DNA of 14,111 nt from contig CADCQX010000163.1 of NCBI GenBank assembly GCA_902803695.1, positions 1 through 14,111 of the forward strand. Reading direction: 5' to 3'. Source of the DNA: Oscillospiraceae bacterium (GTDB lineage Bacteria > Bacillota > Clostridia > Saccharofermentanales > Saccharofermentanaceae). Positions 1-6,366 of the stretch are shown in pieces. The position numbers and the translations under genes are program-made. Positions within the stretch are counted from its first letter, which is position 1, and every line of letters begins with the position of its first letter. The notes under the pieces are model-generated. The model saw only the letters and a list, made by a program, of their open reading frames with translations, made no database searches and had not been told where the DNA came from.

Positions 1-347
1 ATCTCATCGCCTCTTACGCTCTGTCCCGCAAGCATCTTATAGATCTTTTTCTTATCATTATTCTCGAAAACATCCTCCAGATCTTCCTGAGTTTCTCCGA
101 CCTCAGGGGTGCCCATTGTCATGGCGGATACTCCCGACAGTATTCCCAAAGTCATCGAGATGAATCCCGCGCCAAGACCGATCACCATAAGGATGATACC
201 TGCGACCAGCATTCCCTTACGCCTCGTTCCGTCCGGCCTTTTCTTAACGATGGCCGATACCAGAAGCACAATACCTAAGATGAACATGATCAGAGCGATC
301 AAGAAAACGATTCCGAAAAATATCGTAAATCCCAAACTGTATTCCAT
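1..347 (-). CDS. Small two-helix membrane protein, C-terminus cut by the window edge
   Basis: The reading frame starts at ATG 347 and runs off the left edge; about 115 residues are visible. GGAGG lies 6 bases before the ATG. The N-terminus (MEYSLGFTIFFGIVFLIA) opens a hydrophobic helix to about residue 29. A basic loop (KKRPDGTRRK) follows, then a second helix around residues 41-65, and then an acidic, soluble part (EVGETQEDLEDVFE). This suggests a membrane protein with a short basic loop and a soluble tail; the positive-inside rule would put the loop in the cytoplasm and both ends outside. I do not recognise the family and propose no function. A good sigma-A promoter lies just upstream, and the terminator of the solute-binding lipoprotein separates the two transcripts. 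Confidence 0.75.
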   Translation of the reverse strand, partial: MEYSLGFTIFFGIVFLIALIMFILGIVLLVSAIVKKRPDGTRRKGMLVAGIILMVIGLGAGFISMTLGILSGVSAMTMGTPEVGETQEDLEDVFENNDKKKIYKMLAGQSVRGDE

Positions 348-383
348 ATAAAACCTCCGTTGAAGTATCTTCTCCCCGCCCCG

Positions 384-412
384 ATTATATCCCGAATACC
401 CTTATCGGGCAA
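384..412 (-). promoter_or_regulatory. Sigma-A promoter of the left-edge membrane protein gene
   Basis: On the minus strand, TTGCCC (407-412) is followed by a 17-base spacer and a perfect TATAAT (384-389), 37 bases before the ATG at 347. The spacer contains CCCGA and TCGGG arms around 9 bases (391-409), an imperfect inverted repeat that could be an operator. The promoter is well supported; the operator is only a guess. Confidence 0.75.
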
Positions 413-443
413 CTTCCGGCTATCCATATATGCACTTATATAT

Positions 444-478
444 AAAAAGAATGTCCCAAGGTAAACCTCGAGACATCC
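444..478 (-). terminator. Rho-independent terminator of the solute-binding lipoprotein gene
   Basis: Read on the minus strand, a 13-bp stem with some G-T pairs (arms 466-478 and 449-461) closes a TTTA loop and is followed by a T run. It lies about 30 bases after the stop codon at 508-510. Confidence 0.85.
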
Positions 479-507
479 TCATAATCTTCGAAAACATTAT
501 CCTATCG

Positions 508-1977
508 TTAGATACCGGAAGCCATTTCCAGGAACTGTTCTATCGACTGATCACGATCCAGTTCACCTTCGGCATACTGTTCTGCCACCTGCATAAAAGC
601 AGAACCGTATTTGTCATCGTTCTTACTCAAAGGATAAGCATGCGTATCCTGAGATGAACTTATATAGTACTCGAACGGATTCTGTCCGCCGAGGAAATCC
701 GATTCATAATCGATCTTCTCCATTACTACTGCAGAAGGAACACTCATCATGCTTCCCGAACTATCCAAACTTCCGGTTGCTGCCAGATACTGATAACCGG
801 TCTCGCTCGTATCGAGTGTAACCCACTCCAGGAAATCCTTTATGACATCTTTCTTCTCAGGGTCAGCCTCCGAGGCGTATATCGAAGGCATGATCCAGGT
901 CTGGTACTCATAAGAGTTTATTGGCGCATCAGTGATCCTCCAGTTGCCATATGTATCATGGCTGTATTCGGTAAGCATATAATCGAGGAACCACTGAGGT
1001 CCGAAGAAAGCGAAGACCTGTCTGTCACCTTTTCCGCCCATATCATCGTACCATCCGCTGTTCCACATATTGTTCATGTTTGAATAATCGTTGTCAGCGA
1101 TCGTTTTCGATATATCAAAGAAGGAATCACGCTCCTTCGAGATATTAAACTCGCCATCTACAAGCCACGAACTTGAGGTACTACCGTTTACCAAATACCA
1201 CAGATCATCAGGGCCTGAGATCGCGGCATATCCTTTTGATTTAAGCTTCTCAGCGGCCTCAAAGAACTTATCAAGTGAACCGCTGTTTCCGCCGAAGATA
1301 TCGGATATCTCTTCCGGATCATCCGTGCCGAAGACCTCCATTGCAATGTCAGCTCTGTAGATCATAAAACAGCTGCTGTCCATATAACTCAATGCAACGA
1401 CCTGCCCGTCTGAAAGCCTGGTACCGGTCTCATATGTATAAGGAGCGATCTTTGCATCATAGGGCTTGTTTTGCATATCGATTCCCATTTCATCGTAAGA
1501 AGCAGCATAGTCAGACTGTTCACCATTGATATAATCCCAGGCAAAATCCGAACCCACCACGAAGATATCAGGTGCATCCTCATCACCGTAATACAGACAT
1601 GCGTCCAGGGCCTGCTGGTATCCGCCGTTATCAGTGGCGATATTAGTCATCATGAACTCATATTCGAGATCCGGATGCAGCTTCTTATATTCCTGGACCA
1701 TGTAATTTACGTCGTCCGTATATGTAAAGACGTTTATGTACTTCTTTTCGGGCTCGACATAATCGTCCTCTTCATCTTCATCCTCTTCCCAATCGTCATC
1801 CTCGTCTTCCAGGGTTTCCGGCGGGGTAAGTCTGTCGTCCTCGGTCTCCGTTATCTCCTTATGTCTTACGGAAAGTTCCTTTTCAGCTTCTTTCTTCTGG
1901 CAGCCCGCGAAAACAGTTCCCGACATAACGATCGCCAGAAATAACGCGGCGTGTTTTTTGATATATTCGATCTTCAT
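508..1977 (-). CDS. Extracellular solute-binding lipoprotein (ABC transporter, family 1 type)
   Basis: Predicted 489-residue lipoprotein. The lipoprotein signal peptide (basic KIEYIKKH, hydrophobic core, lipobox FAGC) puts the lipidated cysteine at residue 26. Residues about 45-78 form an extremely acidic Asp/Glu linker. The mature domain starts near YINVFTYTDD and has the layout of sugar-type family 1 binding proteins: an early hydrophobic strand, a conserved DAPDIFVVGSDFAWDY segment, WYDDMGGKG, and a C-terminal helical lobe. Such proteins capture a solute outside the membrane for an ABC importer. No permease or ATPase gene is nearby, so it is an orphan here, and the ligand cannot be read from the sequence. 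The start at 1977 has GGGAG upstream. An in-frame ATG at 2010 overlaps the -10 box and is rejected. Confidence 0.85.
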   Translation of the reverse strand: MKIEYIKKHAALFLAIVMSGTVFAGCQKKEAEKELSVRHKEITETEDDRLTPPETLEDEDDDWEEDEDEEDDYVEPEKKYINVFTYTDDVNYMVQEYKKLHPDLEYEFMMTNIATDNGGYQQALDACLYYGDEDAPDIFVVGSDFAWDYINGEQSDYAASYDEMGIDMQNKPYDAKIAPYTYETGTRLSDGQVVALSYMDSSCFMIYRADIAMEVFGTDDPEEISDIFGGNSGSLDKFFEAAEKLKSKGYAAISGPDDLWYLVNGSTSSSWLVDGEFNISKERDSFFDISKTIADNDYSNMNNMWNSGWYDDMGGKGDRQVFAFFGPQWFLDYMLTEYSHDTYGNWRITDAPINSYEYQTWIMPSIYASEADPEKKDVIKDFLEWVTLDTSETGYQYLAATGSLDSSGSMMSVPSAVVMEKIDYESDFLGGQNPFEYYISSSQDTHAYPLSKNDDKYGSAFMQVAEQYAEGELDRDQSIEQFLEMASGI

Positions 1978-2008
1978 GTTTCTCTCCCTTGATGTCACAT
2001 CTATTGAC

Positions 2009-2017
2009 ATTATAACA
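2009..2017 (-). promoter_or_regulatory. Extended -10 promoter of the solute-binding lipoprotein gene
   Basis: TGTTATAAT on the minus strand is a TGN extended -10 with a perfect TATAAT at 2009-2014. The position 17 bases further upstream holds only a weak -35 (ATAAAA), as is common for extended -10 promoters. Transcription would start near 2002, upstream of the ATG at 1977 but downstream of the ATG at 2010. Confidence 0.7.
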
Positions 2018-2075
2018 AATTCTCAACCAAATTTTATATTGTCCGAAAAATGCACCTATTTATGCCACAATGTAT

Positions 2076-2109
2076 AAAACAAAAAGACTCGGCCGCAGCG
2101 GACCGAGCC
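2076..2109 (-). terminator. Rho-independent terminator of the Thr/Glu-rich lipoprotein gene
   Basis: On the minus strand a 9-bp stem (2101-2109 with 2086-2094, two G-T pairs) has a 6-base loop and is followed by TTTTTGTTTT. It starts about 28 bases after the stop codon at 2137-2139 and isolates this gene from the solute-binding protein gene. Confidence 0.9.
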
Positions 2110-2136
2110 TGATAGTTAATTACCGTTTGATGATCC

Positions 2137-3078
2137 TTACATCATCTCGCTAACGGACCTCCAGGTAAGAAGATCCAGCGAACTTTCAGTCTTCAGAGAC
2201 TCCTGCAACTCGAAGAAAGGTGCCTGAAGTTCGTTTGGCACAAGTTCAAAGTCAACGTACTCTGTATTGTCGCCATAGTCCAGCATAGAATATGTGTAGT
2301 TCGGATCATCAGGCGATTCAGCGAAATTATCATTTGACTGGATGCAGCCTTCATTAGCCATATACAGTTCCCACTTGCTCAGAAGTTCGTTCGGATGATC
2401 CGGATCCCATGACCCCGAGAGCCATGCCAAAACACCGATATCATTAAGTGCCGTCTCATATTTCCAGATGAGATCCACCTCGAATTCACCGCCATAGTTA
2501 TTGCCGTTACTGTGAGAACCTGTAAAGTAGCCGTTTCCCAGGTATTCTCCCGGAGCCGCACCATGCTGGATTATCCAGCTGCAGACCTCAGACGCATTAT
2601 ACTGGCCGTCCACTTCTGTAACTACGGCATAAACTCCTTCGCCGTCAGCGATCAGCAACTCATCCGAACCATTGTGGTCCAGATCAGTATATGCAAATAT
2701 CACATTAACATTATTTTGTGTCAGGTACATCCTGTCAGCCAGATCGGCATAATCGTTCTCGAAGAAAGCCTTATACCTCGCATCGTCTTCTTCCATGCTG
2801 CAGGAAGGTGCATCCGGTGCCACCGCCTTTGTCTCTTCGACCGTAGTCTCCTCTGTGGTTTCCTCAGTCGTGGTCTCTTCAGTTGTTTCTTCAGTGGTTG
2901 CTTCGGTCGTTTCTTCAGTTGTCTCTTCGGAAGTCTCTGTCTCCTCTGTTTCCTCAGTCTCTTCGCGGTCTTCCCTGTCCTTATGTTCCTTGGACGGTGA
3001 GCATGCCGCTACCGACAAAGCTACCGCTCCGGCCATCGCCAGAGCCGCGAGTTTCTTATTGATCTTTGCGCATTTCAT
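2137..3078 (-). CDS. Lipoprotein with a Thr/Glu-rich spacer and a DxDxNG-containing domain, function unknown
   Basis: 313 residues. Lipobox VAAC gives a lipidated Cys26 after a basic N-terminus and an alanine-rich hydrophobic core. Residues about 35-83 are low complexity, built from ETTEETT-like units; this is a typical extended spacer that lifts a domain through the cell wall. The C-terminal part (about 90-313) contains DLDHNGSDELLI (132-143), a calcium-loop-like sequence seen in many secreted clostridial proteins that track 'DLDGDG-EL' motifs, followed by a beta-rich region with several aromatic and Asp/Asn residues. I recognise no enzyme family. GGGGG lies 7 bases before the ATG. The gene is monocistronic, with its own extended -10 promoter and terminator. 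Confidence 0.8.
   Translation of the reverse strand: MKCAKINKKLAALAMAGAVALSVAACSPSKEHKDREDREETEETEETETSEETTEETTEATTEETTEETTTEETTEETTVEETKAVAPDAPSCSMEEDDARYKAFFENDYADLADRMYLTQNNVNVIFAYTDLDHNGSDELLIADGEGVYAVVTEVDGQYNASEVCSWIIQHGAAPGEYLGNGYFTGSHSNGNNYGGEFEVDLIWKYETALNDIGVLAWLSGSWDPDHPNELLSKWELYMANEGCIQSNDNFAESPDDPNYTYSMLDYGDNTEYVDFELVPNELQAPFFELQESLKTESSLDLLTWRSVSEMM
2831..2975 (-). repeat. Degenerate coding repeat for Thr/Glu-rich spacer
   Basis: Tandem variations on GAAGARACNACN encode the ETTEETT spacer of the lipoprotein. The third-codon changes show that the units are old or selected at protein level rather than a fresh microsatellite. The complementary strand is open and encodes a Val/Ser repeat that is only a shadow. 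Confidence 0.7.
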
Positions 3079-3114
3079 ACATAATCCCCCTCTGCTTTCA
3101 AATCAACAGCGAGT

Positions 3115-3123
3115 ATTATATCA
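3115..3123 (-). promoter_or_regulatory. Extended -10 promoter of the Thr/Glu-rich lipoprotein gene
   Basis: TGATATAAT on the minus strand gives TGN plus a perfect TATAAT (3115-3120), 36 bases before the ATG at 3078. No good -35 hexamer lies at the usual distance. Confidence 0.7.
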
Positions 3124-3205
3124 CTACCTCTCATCTTCTCCTGATAATTTTCGAAAACAATCCATAACGTTCCATTACTCCTTTTTTATCTACCCCAAGA
3201 GTTTC

Positions 3206-3328
3206 TGTGACAAAATCGCCGTTTTCTTGCGACAGAATCGCAAAAAACAGGGCCTTTTTGCGCAGCCTGTGATCATTCAACTAATATCTGTGATTTTTGT
3301 CACAAGAAAAATCGATTCTTTGTCGCAA
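3206..3328. repeat. Four related palindromic elements, possible activator or repressor sites
   Basis: Site A TGTGACAAAATCGC (3206-3219) and site B TTGCGACAGAATCGCAA (3227-3243) lie in one orientation. Site C TGTGATTTTTGTCACA (3289-3304) and site D TCGATTCTTTGTCGCAA (3312-3328) lie in the other. Spacing within each pair is 22-23 bases. Site B is a perfect TTGCGA-N5-TCGCAA palindrome. Site C is TGTGA-N6-TCACA, the classical Crp/Fnr-family arrangement and also close to Rex-type sites. The array lies 85-210 bases upstream of the lipoprotein promoter, a distance that fits activation or looping. The motif is seen; the binding factor is inference. Confidence 0.5.
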
Positions 3329-3343
3329 CCTTGTTTTTCCAAA

Positions 3344-3383
3344 CACAAAACTGTCCCCGACAAATGTCAGAGACAGCTTTGTG
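3344..3383 (-). terminator. Long-stem terminator after the beta-helix protein gene
   Basis: An 18-bp stem with a few G-T pairs (arms 3366-3383 and 3344-3361) closes a 4-base ATTT loop. The T-rich bases are at the end of the 3' arm (TTTTGTG) and just beyond (TTTGG). It follows the stop codon at 3418 by about 35 bases and ends the two-gene exported-protein transcript. The opposite strand folds equally well, so it may act both ways. Confidence 0.8.
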
Positions 3384-3417
3384 TTGTGTATGAGAGTGAA
3401 ATAAACTGTTGCGGGGA

Positions 3418-6366
3418 TTATTTCCATTCGATCGTCGTAGTGGAAGAATCGTAATTGAACGTCGTATCCTTGAAGAAGTATTCGTCCTTGATATTGTCGA
3501 GGTTGTAGTTTCTCAGGAATGCAACATCGTAGGTGAAGTTCTTGTTCTTAAAGTCCTCACTCTTGATGATGGTCAGGTTCTTGAGGTTGACCTCCTTTGT
3601 AGGAAGGAGCGGATACTTATACTTCGTGCTGTCGTTCATGAATGCCTGATCGATCTCGGTACTTACGTTCATGAATACCGGCGAGAAGACCTGGAAACCG
3701 AAGCGGTAGAATACTGCGCCGCCGTTACTGGAGTTGAGCTTTGATGCGTCAACTGTGAGACCGTCGATGTTGACGGTTGTCGGCATGGAACAGTAGTAGG
3801 TCTTGCCGTCCTTGGTGATCTGGTCATAGCCGTACATATAGAGCGGATCGTAGTTACAGAGGATGAACTCCGGAACATAATCGTTACCGATATCCCATGT
3901 ACAGTTCTTGACGTAGATATCACCGTACCAAGCACTTCCGTAGTCTCTTCTAAGTGAGATAAAGTAATCGGAATGACAGGTTACGTTCTCGATCACCATA
4001 TCGCCGAAACCGACTGCGCAGATACCCCAGCATCCGATGTCGGAATCCTTGACAGTAAGATCGTAAGTTCCCTTATGTGCATCTACACGGTTGATGGAAC
4101 AGCCGTTCTGAACCGTAATATCCTTACAGTAGTTGGTTCCCATTGTTCCCCATCTGCTCTTGTCCATGATGTCAGTTGCGCATGTGCAGTGATCGAGCGT
4201 GATAGCTGCAGCATACTCAGCGTAATAGTCATACGGAGCAGTCTTGTTTACGTTGTTGTAAGAACCGTTATCATTCTTCATGCCGTATACACAGAGGTGA
4301 TCTGAGAATACGCAGTTCTGCAAAGTAACATATGCGCAGTGATCAAGTCTGAAGAATCCCTGATACGGAGCACCGAGTCTCGGATAGAGCTTGCCTCCGA
4401 CATCACTTCCGTCAGTGTACTGAGCTTCCTCACCTGTGAGGTAGTGCTTAACATCTGACATAACGACATTGGAACGGATGATGCTTATTCCGCGTCTGCA
4501 GTATTCCCTGGTAGGAAGAATATTGACTACGGTTATGAATGTACCGCCGCTTACGAAAAGCGTTGTCTCGTCGATAGTATATTTCTCGATGGAACTGATG
4601 TCCTTCCAATCCCACTGGAGCTTTGAAACGCCGTCGATGGTGCCGTCTTTGTTGACGATGACGATCTCCTCCTGCGGACGGGTGTCTCCCGATGCAGTAG
4701 CGGAGCCGTTTCTTCCCCATCTCTTAAGAGACTCTGTCTTAAGGGCATAGAGTGCCTTCTCTCCGAATGTTCCCGGGAACTGAGTCGTATCCTTTCCGAA
4801 AACTTTATTCGTTAAGGTCGCTGCGATCTCTACCGAGTTGGAGCTCGGAGTTCCGTCATACTCAGGGTAAGAAGACAGATTAGGATCGATACCGAGGAAA
4901 GTATTGAACTTAGGATTGATCCACTTCTTCTCACGTGCAACGCTAGGCTCAACCGTGAAGAGAACGCAGTTCATCTCGGCACACTTGCCGCCACTAAGTT
5001 CCATTACGGAGTCATCGATGATGAATGTGGCATCGCCCCAATCGGTGTTGGTCTTGATGAGAGCGCCCTTAGGATTATTAGGATCCATGTGGCTTACATA
5101 GTATGTGGCACCAGGGTCAGCCTTAACAGGAAGGCCGAGCTTATTAGCTTCTTCGTGAGTCTTGACAATAGCGTCATAGTCATTTGTCACGCCATCACCC
5201 TTAGCACCGAACTGCTTATATGTGACATAGTCACCTGTGATTATCGGAGCTGTCGGAACAGGTGTTACCGATACGACCGGAGGAGTCACCGGCGGAGTAA
5301 CAGGATCAGCTTTGCTGAAGTAAGCATTGGAAGAATTTCCGAGAGCCATCGCATACTTAAGAAGTTCCTTAAGAGAGTTGGATCCGATGGAATAGATATT
5401 TCCCATGCATGTCTCAACGCTGGTCGTATATGTTCCGCTTATAGCTGTGGAACCCTTCTTTGCAACAACCGTCAAAGTTGCCTTGAAGTCAGGTGATCCG
5501 ATACCCTTTATCGGTGCTACATAATAACCGATGCTGCTGTCATAGACGAAGTCACTGTAAGGGACTGTGATCTTTTTCGAGTCACCTGCGCAGGACTTGT
5601 AAGAAACTTCCAGAACTGTATCAGCGGAAGGTGTTTGCGAGAACTTCAGATAGGCATTGATATAAGCATTGTAGCTGTCTGCCAGGTAGAAGTTATCGAT
5701 GGTGCAGGAAAATCCCGAGAGGGCCTTATAGGAGTAGCAGGAACCGAAGCTTGTTGGAAGCGCGGATGCGTAGCTCTTCTGGGTGGTGGTAAGGCCTTTG
5801 TTCGGAAGATCCTTGGTGTTGATATTGAAATACGTCTGGGCACTAGCTCCGTAGTTCAGAAGGTCAACGCACAGAGTGCGGAGCTTCTTGTCGGAATCGG
5901 TTGTGCCGTTCTGATGTTCCTTAAGAACTTCAGTGATGTAGTCTTTTACTGTGAAAGTATCCGTCTCGCTGAAGAATGTGGATGAACCGCTGGTCGCATG
6001 CACTGTAGCTTTGAGGATATTGTTCATCTCGACTGCGCTTACGCCGTTGAAAGCGAATACGTAGCAGCCGTCCTGGACGGTGTAATCGGTAAGATCATAC
6101 TCTTCCCAGGTGTAGTTGGATGAAGAGTCAGAAAAGACCTGCTTCTCGAGATGGAGCTTCACGTTCGAGTAGTTCCCGCCGTCGTTGAACTTGACGGAAT
6201 AGAACACACCGAGGTTGCTCTGCAAAGAACATGAATGCTTAACTGTTACGTTAAGATATGAAGCAGCGTATAAGGAGTGCTGCTGGAGGAACATGATGAG
6301 GAGAAGGACCATCACCATGATCCATGCGGATACCTTAAGAAATCTTACAAGTTTTGTGTCTCTCAT
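3418..6366 (-). CDS. Exported pectate-lyase-like parallel beta-helix protein
   Basis: 982 residues. A basic N-terminus, a long hydrophobic segment (residues 14-28) and a possible signal peptidase site after LYAA (residue 35) indicate export. Residues 37-182 and about 197-352 look like two copies of a module: a beta-rich part ending in a helix such as LRTLCVDLLNYGASAQTYF or LKELLKYAMALGNSSNAYF, found in exported clostridial proteins. A Pro/Val/Thr linker (354-376) precedes YKQFGAKGDGVTNDYDAI (383-400), the hallmark start of pectate_lyase_3/GH28-like beta-helices. The helix fills the rest; NRVDAHKG (759-766) is a polar cluster that could be catalytic. This suggests carbohydrate binding or cleavage outside the cell, but the substrate is unknown and no wall anchor is visible. 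The ATG overlaps the upstream stop (TGATG); GAGGTG lies 7 bases before it. Confidence 0.8.
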   Translation of the reverse strand: MRDTKLVRFLKVSAWIMVMVLLLIMFLQQHSLYAASYLNVTVKHSCSLQSNLGVFYSVKFNDGGNYSNVKLHLEKQVFSDSSSNYTWEEYDLTDYTVQDGCYVFAFNGVSAVEMNNILKATVHATSGSSTFFSETDTFTVKDYITEVLKEHQNGTTDSDKKLRTLCVDLLNYGASAQTYFNINTKDLPNKGLTTTQKSYASALPTSFGSCYSYKALSGFSCTIDNFYLADSYNAYINAYLKFSQTPSADTVLEVSYKSCAGDSKKITVPYSDFVYDSSIGYYVAPIKGIGSPDFKATLTVVAKKGSTAISGTYTTSVETCMGNIYSIGSNSLKELLKYAMALGNSSNAYFSKADPVTPPVTPPVVSVTPVPTAPIITGDYVTYKQFGAKGDGVTNDYDAIVKTHEEANKLGLPVKADPGATYYVSHMDPNNPKGALIKTNTDWGDATFIIDDSVMELSGGKCAEMNCVLFTVEPSVAREKKWINPKFNTFLGIDPNLSSYPEYDGTPSSNSVEIAATLTNKVFGKDTTQFPGTFGEKALYALKTESLKRWGRNGSATASGDTRPQEEIVIVNKDGTIDGVSKLQWDWKDISSIEKYTIDETTLFVSGGTFITVVNILPTREYCRRGISIIRSNVVMSDVKHYLTGEEAQYTDGSDVGGKLYPRLGAPYQGFFRLDHCAYVTLQNCVFSDHLCVYGMKNDNGSYNNVNKTAPYDYYAEYAAAITLDHCTCATDIMDKSRWGTMGTNYCKDITVQNGCSINRVDAHKGTYDLTVKDSDIGCWGICAVGFGDMVIENVTCHSDYFISLRRDYGSAWYGDIYVKNCTWDIGNDYVPEFILCNYDPLYMYGYDQITKDGKTYYCSMPTTVNIDGLTVDASKLNSSNGGAVFYRFGFQVFSPVFMNVSTEIDQAFMNDSTKYKYPLLPTKEVNLKNLTIIKSEDFKNKNFTYDVAFLRNYNLDNIKDEYFFKDTTFNYDSSTTTIEWK

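Larger units (their letters stand above)
3079..3417. other. 339-base intergenic region with promoter, motif array and terminator
   Basis: No gene is seen. From the right it holds the long-stem terminator of the beta-helix gene (3344-3383), four related palindromic elements (3206-3328), one GTTTTCGAARA copy (3148-3158, minus), and an extended -10 promoter for the Thr/Glu-rich lipoprotein (3115-3123). Confidence 0.75.

Noticed and set aside
1471..1944. 157-residue plus-strand frame with hydrophobic stretches
   Set aside because: It is antisense to the solute-binding protein; the hydrophobic stretches come from the complement of the acidic linker codons.
3206..3328. CRISPR array or mobile-element ends
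   Set aside because: There are only four imperfect units in mixed orientation with short AT-rich gaps; no cas gene or transposase is near.
2795..3454. 219-residue plus-strand frame with a Val/Ser repeat
   Set aside because: It is the reverse complement of the Thr/Glu-rich lipoprotein repeat and the intergenic region; there is no ribosome binding site and the low-complexity part is explained by the real gene.
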